From positions 169,415-233,414 of the forward strand of contig LUZT01000004.1 of assembly GCA_001602925.1 (NCBI GenBank): a DNA stretch of 64,000 nt, written 5' to 3'. Position numbers and translations under genes: made by a program. The notes below the pieces were generated by a model that did no database searches, was not told the origin of the DNA, and was given only the letters and a program-made list of their open reading frames with translations. Positions 1 to 8,101 of the stretch are shown here, one piece after another (within the stretch, counting starts at the first letter, position 1; each line of letters begins with the position of its first letter). This DNA is from Chlorobiales bacterium Clorobi_01 (GTDB lineage: Bacteria; Bacteroidota; Chlorobiia; Chlorobiales; Chlorobiaceae).

Positions 1-444
1 TCCTCGTGGGGTGACCAGCTCATCGCGCTGCTCTTCATCGCAGGCGCATCGGTGGCGCTATGGCTGCTCGCTCCGGCGCTGAACGTGTTGACGCTGGGGC
101 GCGAAATGGCTCACTATCAGGGGCTAAATGCCGGAACGGTGACGGTGTCGAGCCTGCTGCTGGCCACGCTGCTGGCGGCTACGGCGGTCTCGATGGGGGG
201 GATGATCGGCTTTGTCGGTCTGATCGTGCCGCATGTCATGCGGGCGATCTTCGGCCCCGACCACCGCTGGCTGGTGCCCGCCTCGGCGTTCGGCGGCGGC
301 GCGTTCCTCGTTCTCTGCGATGTCATCGCGCGCGTCGTCATGCCTCCCATCGAAATCCCGGTCGGCGTGGTGACAGCGCTGGCGGGTGGTCCGTTTTTCC
401 TCATCGTGCTCAGAAAAAGGATGAAGTATGCCTGGAATGACTGA
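1..444 (+). CDS. btuC: Corrinoid/iron-siderophore ABC transporter permease, C-terminal part (BtuC/FecCD family)
   Basis: The frame is open from base 1, so the gene starts upstream and only its last 147 codons are seen. Hydrophobic segments surround the family hallmark GFVGLIVPHVMRAIFGPDHR, followed by the usual end PVGVVTALAGGPFFLIVLRK. FecCD-family permeases form a dimeric inner-membrane channel for vitamin B12, haem or ferric siderophores. The stop overlaps the start of the ATPase gene by 17 bases, so the two are translationally coupled. Corrinoid as substrate is inferred from the cobUTS genes downstream. The sequence alone would also fit a siderophore permease. Confidence 0.9.
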   Translation, partial: SSWGDQLIALLFIAGASVALWLLAPALNVLTLGREMAHYQGLNAGTVTVSSLLLATLLAATAVSMGGMIGFVGLIVPHVMRAIFGPDHRWLVPASAFGGGAFLVLCDVIARVVMPPIEIPVGVVTALAGGPFFLIVLRKRMKYAWND

Positions 445-1717
445 GCTGGGAGCGCCCGCGCTCGCGTTCCGTGGCGTCACCGCCGGGTACAAGGGGCGCA
501 CGGTGCTGCGCGATGTCGATTTCGAGATCGCCGAGGGGGAGTTCGTCTCGCTGATCGGCCCGAATGGCTCCGGCAAGAGCACCCTGCTCAAGACCGCCAC
601 CGGTCTGCTCAAAGCGTCGGAAGGCAAGGTTGAGGTGTTTGGGCGCGAGGTTTCGTCGCTCAAGCCGCGCGAACGTGCTTCGCTCATTGGCGTGGTGCCG
701 CAGAAGCTCGAGTCGCCGATGGCTTTCACGGTGGGTGAAATCGTGATGCTCGGGCGCAATCTCCGCGGGCGCTGGACGGGACTGGAGGGGCATGACTACG
801 ACAGTGTCGAGAAAGCGATGATCTACACGAACGTGTTCGACCTCCGGGAGCGCCGCTTCAACGAACTGAGCGCCGGAGAGCAGCAGCGCACGGCGCTCGC
901 GATGGCTTTGGCGCAGGAGCCGCGCATCATCATGCTCGACGAATCGATAGCGCACCTCGATATCAACCACAGCCAGGAGGTGCTTCGCATCCTGATGAAC
1001 ATCAACCGCGAGGAGCGAATCACGGTGCTGCTGGTGAGCCACGATCTCAACCTCGCCGCGCAGGTCGCCGGGCGGTTGATGCTCGTGCAGCACGGGCGGC
1101 TGGTGAAGAACGGCTCGCCGGAGGAGGTGATGCAGTCGGAGCTGCTCAGCCGCGTCTATGACTGCGAACTGCGCGTGCGACGCGACCCATTCAGCGGTAA
1201 TCCGGTGGTGAGCGGCGCGCTCGACGAGCTGCTGCGCCGTCCGGCGGTGCGCAAGCGGCTGCACATCATCTGCGGTGGCGGCTCGGGTATCGAGCTCTTC
1301 CGGCGGCTCTCCATCGAGGGCTTCGAGCTCACCTCGGGTGTGCTCAACCGGCTCGACTCCGACGCCGAGGCGGCCCGTGCGCTCGATATTCCATGCGTGC
1401 TCGAACAGCCCTTCTCGGCGGTCGGCGACGAGGCGTTCCGGCAGGCCGCCGTGATGGTGTCGGAAGCCGACGGCGTGATCATCGGCCCGGTGCCCATTGG
1501 CTCCGGCAACCTTGTGAATCTCCGACTTGCCGCCGAAGCGCTCGAAGCGGGCAAACCGGTCTGGATCGCCTCGGGACTCGACAAGCGCGACTACACGCCG
1601 GGCAAAGAGGCCGCCGAGATGTCGGCCAGACTCCGCAAAGCCAGAGCGACGGAGTGGAAAGGAATTCAGGAACTGACGGCCATGCTCAACCGGGCGTGGC
1701 CGGAATCGCAACATTGA
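428..1717 (+). CDS. btuD: ABC transporter ATP-binding protein with an extra C-terminal Rossmann-like domain (BtuD-like)
   Basis: Residues 11-250 form a FecE/BtuD-type ATPase: Walker A GPNGSGKST (44-52), signature LSAGEQQR (147-154), Walker B RIIMLDE (166-172) and switch His205 in VSHD. It would power the permease encoded just upstream. At 429 residues it is about 170 longer than a usual BtuD. The extra part (about 275-429) begins with a glycine-rich turn after a beta strand (HIICGGGSGIEL) and contains ADGVIIGPVPIGSGNL, which reads like a nucleotide-binding Rossmann fold. Its function is unknown; a regulatory or ligand-sensing role is a guess. The ATG overlaps btuC by 17 bases. Confidence 0.9.
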   Translation: MPGMTELGAPALAFRGVTAGYKGRTVLRDVDFEIAEGEFVSLIGPNGSGKSTLLKTATGLLKASEGKVEVFGREVSSLKPRERASLIGVVPQKLESPMAFTVGEIVMLGRNLRGRWTGLEGHDYDSVEKAMIYTNVFDLRERRFNELSAGEQQRTALAMALAQEPRIIMLDESIAHLDINHSQEVLRILMNINREERITVLLVSHDLNLAAQVAGRLMLVQHGRLVKNGSPEEVMQSELLSRVYDCELRVRRDPFSGNPVVSGALDELLRRPAVRKRLHIICGGGSGIELFRRLSIEGFELTSGVLNRLDSDAEAARALDIPCVLEQPFSAVGDEAFRQAAVMVSEADGVIIGPVPIGSGNLVNLRLAAEALEAGKPVWIASGLDKRDYTPGKEAAEMSARLRKARATEWKGIQELTAMLNRAWPESQH

Positions 1718-1719
1718 AG

Positions 1720-2511
1720 ATGAAGAAGTACCCGTTCAGGCTTGGCACCTCGTCTTATATCATCCCGGATGACATTCTGCCCAACGTGCGCTATCTCGCG
1801 GGCAAGGTCGAAGACATCGAGCTGGTGCTCTTCGAGTCCGACGAGTTCAGCAACCTGCCGTCGCCGGAGGTGATCGCGGAGCTGGTCGCGCTGGCCGGAG
1901 AGCACGGTCTCACCTACTCGGTGCACCTGCCGCTCGACGTCTATCTCGGCAGCCCTTTTCGGGATGAGCGGGAGCGCTCGGTGGGCAAGTGCCGCCGGAT
2001 CATCGACCTCACCGAAGCGCTGCCGAAGTCGGCCTTCGTGATGCACTTCGAGGCGGGCAAGGGGGTGGACATTAACAAATTTTCTGAAGCACAGCGGGAG
2101 CGATTCGCGGACAATCTCGCTGATTCAGCGCGGATGCTGCTTGATGGTTGCGGGTATCTGGCCAGCATGTTCTGCGCCGAAAACCTGAACTACCCCTTCG
2201 AGATCGTCTGGCCGGTTGTCGAACAGTTCGGCTTCTCGATAACGCTCGACGTAGGCCATCTCGAATACTACGGCTTTCCGACTGCCGACTATCTCGACCG
2301 CTACCTCTCCCGAGCAAAGGTGCTGCACATGCACGGTACGACGGACGGCCGCGATCACAACTCGCTGGCCTACATGAATTCCGAAGCGCTCGACATGGTG
2401 GTCGAAGCGCTGCGCAAGGTGGAGGGCGAGCCGAAGGTGTTTACGCTTGAAATCTTCTCGGAGGCGGATTTTTTATCGTCGGTTGTGACGCTCGAACGAT
2501 TTTCGTCATGA
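1720..2511 (+). CDS. TIM-barrel protein of the AP-endonuclease-2/xylose isomerase-like superfamily; candidate cobamide remodelling enzyme CbiR
   Basis: This 263-residue protein has the strand-end acidic and histidine residues of the AP_endonuc_2 barrel: VHLPLDV, MHFEAGKG, CAENLN, LDVGHLEYYG, LHMHGTTDGRDHNSL and LEIF. The ATG at 1720 lies two bases after the btuD stop; a longer frame upstream merely overlaps btuD. Members of this superfamily include sugar isomerases, endonuclease IV and CbiR, which cleaves the nucleotide loop of cobamides so the base can be exchanged. Its place between a corrinoid importer and cobU favours a CbiR-like role. That assignment is context-based; an isomerase cannot be excluded. 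Confidence 0.75.
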   Translation: MKKYPFRLGTSSYIIPDDILPNVRYLAGKVEDIELVLFESDEFSNLPSPEVIAELVALAGEHGLTYSVHLPLDVYLGSPFRDERERSVGKCRRIIDLTEALPKSAFVMHFEAGKGVDINKFSEAQRERFADNLADSARMLLDGCGYLASMFCAENLNYPFEIVWPVVEQFGFSITLDVGHLEYYGFPTADYLDRYLSRAKVLHMHGTTDGRDHNSLAYMNSEALDMVVEALRKVEGEPKVFTLEIFSEADFLSSVVTLERFSS

Positions 2512-2538
2512 CTCTTCAATCGCATAATTATTGCACCT

Positions 2539-3057
2539 ATGCCTGAAGTAATCTATGTGACCGGCGGAGCCCGGAGTGGCAAGAGCAGCTATGCGCTGAA
2601 GCTGGCCGAGCCATACAAGTGTCGGGTGTTTCTTGCTACTGCCGAGGCGTTCGACGGGGAGATGCAGCGGCGTATCGACAAGCACAAACAGGAGCGCGAA
2701 GAGCGCTTTACGACGGTGGAGGAGCCGGTGTATCTCGACAAAGCTCTGCGCGCTTTACCCGACGGGACAGAGGTGGTGCTTGTCGATTGCCTGACCGTGT
2801 GGCTGGGAAACATGATGCACTATCTCGGCGATGAAGCGGCGATCAACGAAAGGGTCGACGCCCTGCTCGACGTCCTGAGCGATCCGCCGTGCGACATCAT
2901 TTTCGTTTCCAATGAAGTCGGTATGGGGATCGTGCCCGAAAACGCGATGGCACGCGAGTTCCGTGACCTGGCCGGAACGCTCAATCGCAAGGTGGCCGAA
3001 CGCGCCACGCAGGCGTATCTGCTGTGCAGCGGTTTGCCGCTTGTTTTGAAAAAGTAG
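2539..3057 (+). CDS. cobU: Adenosylcobinamide kinase / adenosylcobinamide-phosphate guanylyltransferase CobU
   Basis: CobU phosphorylates adenosylcobinamide and then transfers GMP to it, giving AdoCbi-GDP for CobS. The 172-residue protein has the P-loop GGARSGKSS (9-17), the segment RIDKHKQER (45-53) carrying the histidine that is guanylylated in characterised CobU (His49 here), and the conserved [11 protein letters not shown] (123-133). Length matches the family (about 170-180). It lies in the cob operon, 27 bases after the TIM-barrel gene and 20 bases before cobT. Confidence 0.95.
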   Translation: MPEVIYVTGGARSGKSSYALKLAEPYKCRVFLATAEAFDGEMQRRIDKHKQEREERFTTVEEPVYLDKALRALPDGTEVVLVDCLTVWLGNMMHYLGDEAAINERVDALLDVLSDPPCDIIFVSNEVGMGIVPENAMAREFRDLAGTLNRKVAERATQAYLLCSGLPLVLKK

Positions 3058-3077
3058 TAACCAAAAAATCAATCGTT

Positions 3078-4139
3078 ATGACCGACCGTTTCCAGCAGCT
3101 TCTCGCCTCTATCAAACCTGTCGATATGTCCATGACGGGCGCAATCCAGGCACATCTCGACGATCTCACCAAACCGCAGGGGAGCCTTGGGCGGCTCGAA
3201 GAGATTGCGATGAAGTATTGCATCGCCACCGGTACGACGAAGCCTTCGCTGTCCAAAAAGAAGGTGTTCTGCTTCGCGGGGGATCATGGCGTGGCTGCCG
3301 AGGGCGTTTCGGCCTATCCTGCCGAGGTGACGCCGCAGATGGTCTACAACATGCTCGGTGGCGGAGCGGCTATCGACGTCTTGTCGCGGCACGCCGGGGC
3401 TGACCTCGAAGTGGTCGATATGGGAGTGAACCACGATTTCGCGGAGCATCCGATGCTGCGCCGCTGCAAGGTAAAGCACGGCTCGGCGAACATGGCCGAA
3501 GGCCCGGCGATGAGCATCGACGAGACGCTACAGACGATCATGGCGGGCGCGGAGCTGGCCATCGAGGCGCGTGAGCAGGGGTACGAGCTGCTCGCAACCG
3601 GCGAGATGGGCATCGCCAACACCACGCCCGCCACGGCGCTCTACTCGGTGCTGCTCGACCTGCCGGTCGAAGCGATCACCGGGCGTGGCACGGGCATCGA
3701 CGACGAGCGGCTCCGTCACAAGATCGCGGTCATCGAAAAGTCGATCGAGGTCAATCGCAAGAGTCTCTCGACGCCGCTTGAAGTGCTGGCGGCGCTGGGC
3801 GGCTTCGAGATTGCGGGCATCTGCGGGCTGATTCTCGGCGCGGCGTCGGTCGGAATGCCGGTGGTTGTCGATGGTTTTATCTCCAGTTCGGCGGCGGTCT
3901 GCGCCATCAAGCTCTCGTGCAAGGTGAGCGACTACCTCTTTTTCAGCCATCTTTCCAACGAGCAGGGGCACCGCGCGGTGATGCAGAAGCTCGGCGCAAG
4001 GCCGATCCTCGACCTTGATTTGCGGCTCGGCGAGGGCACCGGTGCGGCGATGGCGATGCAGGTGATCGAGGCGTCGGTGAAAATCTGCAACGAAATGGCT
4101 ACCTTCAGTTCGGCGGGAGTTTCCGGCAAAAACGACTGA
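3078..4139 (+). CDS. cobT: Nicotinate-nucleotide--dimethylbenzimidazole phosphoribosyltransferase CobT
   Basis: CobT activates the lower-ligand base by moving phosphoribose from nicotinate mononucleotide to it, giving alpha-ribazole phosphate. The 353-residue length is typical. [10 protein letters not shown] (32-41), FAGDHGV (67-73), [13 protein letters not shown] (173-185) and LGEGTGAA (317-324) are present; Glu319 corresponds to the catalytic base. The start chosen is the ATG at 3078, giving MTDRFQQLL; an in-frame ATG further upstream lies inside cobU and adds 18 residues unlike the family. Product feeds CobS, encoded two genes later. Confidence 0.96.
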   Translation: MTDRFQQLLASIKPVDMSMTGAIQAHLDDLTKPQGSLGRLEEIAMKYCIATGTTKPSLSKKKVFCFAGDHGVAAEGVSAYPAEVTPQMVYNMLGGGAAIDVLSRHAGADLEVVDMGVNHDFAEHPMLRRCKVKHGSANMAEGPAMSIDETLQTIMAGAELAIEAREQGYELLATGEMGIANTTPATALYSVLLDLPVEAITGRGTGIDDERLRHKIAVIEKSIEVNRKSLSTPLEVLAALGGFEIAGICGLILGAASVGMPVVVDGFISSSAAVCAIKLSCKVSDYLFFSHLSNEQGHRAVMQKLGARPILDLDLRLGEGTGAAMAMQVIEASVKICNEMATFSSAGVSGKND

Positions 4140-4143
4140 TAAC

Positions 4144-5031
4144 ATGGACTCTTTTCTCGACATACAGCGGAAGAAAGCCGATGCTGACAGCAAGTTCATC
4201 GACTGCAACGGCTTTCGTGTGCACTACAAACTCTACGGCAGTGGCAAGCCGCCGTTCATCGTGCTGCTACATGGCAGCTTTCTGAGCATCCGCTCGTGGC
4301 GAGACGTGGCGGCACCGCTCGCCGAGAACGCGACCGTACTCTTGTTCGACCGCCCGGCCTTCGGGCTGACCTCGCGGCCCGTTCCGTCCCGATGCAACGA
4401 GGCGCGGTACAGCCCCGAAGCGCAGAGTGACCTTGTCGTGGCGCTGATGGGCAAGCTCGGCATGGATCGCGCCGTCATCGTCGGCAACTCCACCGGCGGT
4501 ACGCTGGCGCTCCTGACGGCACTCCGCCATCCGAAGCGCGTGCAGGGCCTCGTGCTCGTCGGCGCGATGATTTACAGCGGCTACGCCAACAGTGAGGTTC
4601 CTGCCGTGATGAAGCCCTTCATGAAGGCGATGACGCCGGTGTTTTCGCGGCTCATGAAGAAGATTATCATCAGGCTCTACGACAAGAATATCCGCGGGTT
4701 CTGGCACGTCAAGTCGCGCCTGTCGGACGAGACGCTCGCCGCGTTCCGGAGCGACCTGATGGTGGGCGACTGGGCGCGCGGCTTCTGGGAGCTGTTTCTC
4801 GAAACGCACCGCCTCCATTTCGACAAGCGCGTGGCTTCGGTCTCGACCCCATCGCTCGTGGTGACCGGCGAGTACGACCTGACGGTCAAGACCGGGGAGA
4901 GTTTCCGGCTGGCTAAAGAGTTGCCGGGGGCGGAGCTGCTCGTGATTCCCGATTGCGCTCACCTGCCGCAGGAGGAGAAGCCGCGCGAATTCGTCGAGGG
5001 AGTGCAGGCTTTCGTCGGGAGGCTCGCCTGA
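4144..5031 (+). CDS. Alpha/beta-hydrolase fold protein in the cob operon
   Basis: A 295-residue alpha/beta hydrolase with oxyanion motif LLHGSF (41-46), nucleophile elbow VGNSTGG (113-119, Ser116), a probable acid Asp245 (GEYDLTV) and His273 (DCAHLPQ). A helical cap lies at about 145-225. It starts four bases after cobT and its stop overlaps the cobS ATG by one base, so it belongs to the cobamide operon. No alpha-ribazole-phosphate phosphatase (CobC type) is seen in the cluster. Whether this protein fills that step, hydrolyses a corrinoid amide or ester, or is unrelated cannot be told from sequence. Confidence 0.85.
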   Translation: MDSFLDIQRKKADADSKFIDCNGFRVHYKLYGSGKPPFIVLLHGSFLSIRSWRDVAAPLAENATVLLFDRPAFGLTSRPVPSRCNEARYSPEAQSDLVVALMGKLGMDRAVIVGNSTGGTLALLTALRHPKRVQGLVLVGAMIYSGYANSEVPAVMKPFMKAMTPVFSRLMKKIIIRLYDKNIRGFWHVKSRLSDETLAAFRSDLMVGDWARGFWELFLETHRLHFDKRVASVSTPSLVVTGEYDLTVKTGESFRLAKELPGAELLVIPDCAHLPQEEKPREFVEGVQAFVGRLA

Positions 5032-5795
5032 TGGTGCGCGGCCTGGTGACCGCGCTCCGCACGCTGACCATTCTGCCGGTGCCTGGCCGGGAGGCCGGGC
5101 GGTACAGCGACTCGCTCTACTGGTTTTCGCTTGCCGGTCTGGTCATCGGTACGCTCGAAGCGTTGCTCGCTCGTGTCGGGGTGCTCGCCGGATGGTACGA
5201 AATTGCAGCGCTTTTGGCGCTTGGGGGCGGTATCGTGCTGACGCGGGGATTGCACGCCGACGGCCTCGCCGATCTTGCCGACGGCTTTTTCGGCGGACGC
5301 AACCGCGAGGCGGCGCTGCGCATCATGAAAGATCCCAACGTCGGCTCCTTCGGCTCGCTGGCGCTCATTCTCGTGATGCTCTTCAAATTTGTCTGTCTCC
5401 TCGAACTGGTTCGCTACCAGGCGTTCGGCACGCTGACGGCTGGCGTACTGCTCGCCCGCACGGGGCAGGTGCTTCTTGCCTCATCGTTGCCCTACGCGCG
5501 TGCCGAGGGCGGCACGGCGACCGCCTTCGTCGAGGGCGCGGGATGGCCGCACTTCCTGGTCGCGCTAGGCTCCGCCTTCCTTTTTCTTCTCTATCCGGTT
5601 GGCTTCGGCTGGCAGCGGGCGCTTTTTCTCTTGGCGAGTGCTGTCGTGTCAACGCTTGCGCTCGGCCTTCTGAGCCGCCGCAAGATCGGAGGCGTCACTG
5701 GCGACGTGCTCGGCGCGTGCAGCGAACTGACCGAGGCGTTCGTCTGGTTCGCCGCCGTCCTCTCGCTGCGATTTCCGTTATTGAGCATGATATAA
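5031..5795 (+). CDS. cobS: Adenosylcobinamide-GDP ribazoletransferase (cobalamin synthase) CobS
   Basis: CobS joins AdoCbi-GDP to alpha-ribazole (phosphate) at the cytoplasmic membrane, the last assembly step of the nucleotide loop. The 254-residue protein is hydrophobic with several membrane segments and has the family block GLHADGLADLADG (73-85) followed by a basic segment and RIMKDPNVGSFG. The start is the ATG at 5031, overlapping the hydrolase stop as TGATG. An in-frame start about 78 bases upstream lies within the hydrolase gene and is not needed. Last gene of the cob operon. Confidence 0.93.
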   Translation: MVRGLVTALRTLTILPVPGREAGRYSDSLYWFSLAGLVIGTLEALLARVGVLAGWYEIAALLALGGGIVLTRGLHADGLADLADGFFGGRNREAALRIMKDPNVGSFGSLALILVMLFKFVCLLELVRYQAFGTLTAGVLLARTGQVLLASSLPYARAEGGTATAFVEGAGWPHFLVALGSAFLFLLYPVGFGWQRALFLLASAVVSTLALGLLSRRKIGGVTGDVLGACSELTEAFVWFAAVLSLRFPLLSMI

Positions 5796-5832
5796 CCCTT
5801 GGGCGGGAGCGACAGGGCTTTTCCGGCGAGCG

Positions 5833-5861
5833 TTGCTTCTCAGTCGTCAGATGGTTATAAT
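5833..5861 (+). promoter_or_regulatory. Predicted sigma-70-type promoter for the osmC gene
   Basis: TTGCTT at 5833-5838 and a perfect TATAAT at 5856-5861 are separated by 17 bases, the optimal spacing. The predicted transcript would start near 5868, about 40 bases before the OsmC ATG. Sequence evidence only. Confidence 0.5.
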
Positions 5862-5909
5862 TGGGGCGCATAAATAATAGTTATCAGCAACAAGATCAGC
5901 GTAAGAGAT

Positions 5910-6317
5910 ATGAGTAGTGATATGATCGTCACGTTTGGCGGCGGCAAGAAGGTCAATGCCGAGTTCCGGGGATTCACCATCAAGACCGACCAGTCGGAAT
6001 ACGCCGGTGGCGAAGGTTCCGCGCCTGAACCGTTTACCCTTTTCCTCGCCTCGATCGGCACCTGCGCGGGTATTTTCGTTTTGTCCTTCTGCCAGAGCCG
6101 CGGCATTCCGACCGATGGCATCAGGGTTGTCCAGAGCCACGAGCCGAGACCCGATGGCCGGGGCATCGGCAAGATCACCATCACCATCGAACTGCCGCCG
6201 AGCTTTCCCGAAAAGTACAAGGATGCGGTGATCAACGCGGCAAATCTCTGCGCGGTCAAAAAGCATATCATGGAACCTCCGGCCTTCGAGGTCAAGACCG
6301 AAACCGTCGGTTCCTGA
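5910..6317 (+). CDS. OsmC/Ohr family protein
   Basis: 135 residues with the OsmC fold pattern. The two family cysteines are present as Cys52 (SIGTC) and Cys114 (ANLCAVKKH). In OsmC/Ohr proteins they form a peroxidatic pair that reduces organic hydroperoxides. The sequence is closer to the YhfA/OsmC-like branch than to classical Ohr, so substrate and activity are not certain. It has its own promoter-like sequence upstream and appears monocistronic. Confidence 0.88.
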   Translation: MSSDMIVTFGGGKKVNAEFRGFTIKTDQSEYAGGEGSAPEPFTLFLASIGTCAGIFVLSFCQSRGIPTDGIRVVQSHEPRPDGRGIGKITITIELPPSFPEKYKDAVINAANLCAVKKHIMEPPAFEVKTETVGS

Positions 6318-6354
6318 GCGTTTTGCCGTTTATCGATCATTGATTTTTTCCGTT

Positions 6355-6393
6355 GGAACCAGCTTCCGGTTTAGCCGCCGGGAACTGGTTTCC
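6355..6393 (+). promoter_or_regulatory. Imperfect inverted repeat in the leader of the DUF134 gene
   Basis: GGAACCAG (6355-6362) pairs with CTGGTTTCC (6385-6393) with one bulge, and an inner TTCCGG/CCGGGAA pairing extends the stem. It lies 20 bases before the DUF134 start with no T-run at its end, so an operator or leader hairpin fits better than a terminator. Confidence 0.4.
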
Positions 6394-6413
6394 GTTTCAA
6401 ATGATACTCCGCT

Positions 6414-6875
6414 ATGAAAAACTCTCGCGCAGGCAGACCGCTCCAGAGCCGTTCTGTTGAAGAGATTCCCGGCGTCACCTGCTTTTTGCCCGAAGGCGTT
6501 CCGCCGGCGCGGCTCCAGAATGTTGTGCTGTCGGTCGATGAGGTCGAAGCGCTGCGGCTTGCCGATCTCGAAGGAATGTACCACGCCGATGCCGCAGACA
6601 AGATGAAGGTCTCCCGGCAGACCTTTGGCCGCATCATCAAGTCGGCGCGCAAAAAGGTGGCCGATGCGCTGGTTGGCGGCAAAACCATCTGTATCGAAGG
6701 GGGAAAGATCACCGGAAGTTGCCTGACCGGCGAGTCTGGGGAGCCAGCTGTCTGCATCTGCCTCCACTGCGGCTACGAGCAGCCGCACGTGCCCGGCGTG
6801 CCCTGCCGGACGGCCAACTGCCCGCACTGCGGCAAAATGCTGATTCGCAAGGGGAGGCACAGCCGTGTCGATTGA
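6414..6875 (+). CDS. DUF134 (UPF0251) family DNA-binding protein with C-terminal cysteine cluster
   Basis: 153 residues. The region around 38-80 (LSVDEVEALRLADLEGMYHA...KVSRQTFGRIIKSARKK) is the DUF134 helix-turn-helix, related to sigma-factor region 4. The C-terminus carries CICLHCG and CPHCG, a likely zinc-ribbon. Family members are thought to be DNA-binding regulators; their targets are unknown. It overlaps the following alcohol dehydrogenase gene by 11 bases, so it may regulate its own operon. The inverted repeat just upstream is a candidate binding site. Confidence 0.85.
   Translation: MKNSRAGRPLQSRSVEEIPGVTCFLPEGVPPARLQNVVLSVDEVEALRLADLEGMYHADAADKMKVSRQTFGRIIKSARKKVADALVGGKTICIEGGKITGSCLTGESGEPAVCICLHCGYEQPHVPGVPCRTANCPHCGKMLIRKGRHSRVD
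6853..6857 (+). promoter_or_regulatory. Ribosome binding site that fixes the GTG start of the iron-ADH gene
   Basis: GGAGG at 6853-6857 lies seven bases before GTG 6865. The alternative ATG at 6883 has no comparable site. Confidence 0.6.
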
Positions 6876-8055
6876 AAGGGGGATGGCGTTTTCGGTGCTG
6901 CCGACGCCGCGCATCCATTTCGGGACGGGAACGCTCTTGAAGCTTCCGGCTCTCACCGCCGTGTATGGGCGGAATCTGCTGCTCGTCACGGGCCGCCAGA
7001 CGTTACGGCGCTCACCTGCGGCGTCGGGAATTTTCGATGAACTCCGTCGCGCCGGGCTAGAGGTTACCTGTCTCGAAGTCGAGCGCGAGCCGTCGCCGGA
7101 GCTGATCGATGACGCTGTGGCGCTCGGCCGCGTGAAGCCATTCGATGTTGTGGTGGCTATCGGCGGCGGCAGCGCCGTGGATGCCGGAAAGGCGATTTCG
7201 GCGATGCTGCTTCAGCGCGATCCGGTCGAGCGCTTCATCGAGGGGCAGCCCGGCTTTACGCCGCACGACGGGCGCAAGGTTCCTTTCATCGCCGTGCCGA
7301 CCACCTCCGGTACGGGCACAGAGGCGACGAGCAATGCCGTCATCAGCCGCGTCGGGCCGGGCGGCTACAAACGCTCGCTGCGCCACCCGACATTCGTGCC
7401 GAACGAGGCGATTATCGATCCCGCGCTTATGACCTCCGCTCCACCCGAGCTGACCGCCGCGTCGGGCATGGATGCCTTTACGCAGCTCCTCGAAGCCTAT
7501 CTTTCGCCTTTTGCCAGTGCCTGGACCGATGCAATCTCATGCAGTGGCCTGGAGTGCTTCAGCCGCTCTTTCGAACTGGCCTGTGGCAAAGGCGCGGGTG
7601 ATGTCGCCGTCCGCGGCGACATGGCTTACGCGGCGCTCATGTCGGGCATCGCGCTCGCGAATGCTGGCCTCGGGATTGTGCATGGATTCGCCTCGTCGGT
7701 CGGCGGTCTGTTCGACATTCCGCACGGCACGCTCTGTGCGACCTTGCTCGCCGAATCGACGCGCGAGAACATTCGCCAGCTCAGAGCCTCGGAGGGCGGC
7801 GAGCCGGGCTTGCACAAGTTTGCCAACGCCAGCCGCATCCTCACCGGTAGCGTGACAGGCAACCTCGTGGATGATTGCGACCGACTTGTCGAACTGCTCG
7901 AAAGGTGGCAGGAGCGTTTTGTTTTTCCGCGCCTTGGTGAGTTCGGCGTGAGCGAGAGCGATTTCGCGGAGATTATTGCTGCCACCCGGAGCAAGAGCAA
8001 CGCCGCACCGCTCGATGCGTCGGCGATGCGTCGGATTCTGGCAGCAAGGGTGTAA
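6865..8055 (+). CDS. Iron-containing alcohol dehydrogenase family protein
   Basis: 396 residues of the group III (Fe-ADH) fold: nucleotide-binding GGGSAVD (100-106), PTTSGTGTEAT (145-155), and a C-terminal helical metal domain with GIVHGF and IPHG, two His ligands 14 residues apart. The third histidine of the usual DxxxH ligand motif is Gln207 (GMDAFTQLLEAY), a change that also occurs in some subfamilies. Such enzymes reduce aldehydes or oxidise alcohols with NAD(P)H. The start is GTG with a strong GGAGG seven bases upstream, inside the end of the DUF134 gene. Confidence 0.9.
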   Translation: MSIERGMAFSVLPTPRIHFGTGTLLKLPALTAVYGRNLLLVTGRQTLRRSPAASGIFDELRRAGLEVTCLEVEREPSPELIDDAVALGRVKPFDVVVAIGGGSAVDAGKAISAMLLQRDPVERFIEGQPGFTPHDGRKVPFIAVPTTSGTGTEATSNAVISRVGPGGYKRSLRHPTFVPNEAIIDPALMTSAPPELTAASGMDAFTQLLEAYLSPFASAWTDAISCSGLECFSRSFELACGKGAGDVAVRGDMAYAALMSGIALANAGLGIVHGFASSVGGLFDIPHGTLCATLLAESTRENIRQLRASEGGEPGLHKFANASRILTGSVTGNLVDDCDRLVELLERWQERFVFPRLGEFGVSESDFAEIIAATRSKSNAAPLDASAMRRILAARV

Positions 8056-8060
8056 GGAAA

Positions 8061-8084
8061 AGATCAGTCGGATCGCTCTGATCT
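8061..8084. terminator. Hairpin between converging genes
   Basis: AGATCAG (8061-8067) and CTGATCT (8078-8084) form a 7-bp stem in the short gap between the ADH gene and the opposing SET gene. No T-run follows, so terminator function is weakly supported. Confidence 0.35.
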
Positions 8085-8101
8085 GGCGGAAGAACTACGC
8101 C

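Noticed and set aside
410..1714. 434-codon open frame antisense to btuD
   Set aside because: GC-rich shadow of a clear ATPase gene; low-complexity His/Arg-rich protein without family motifs.
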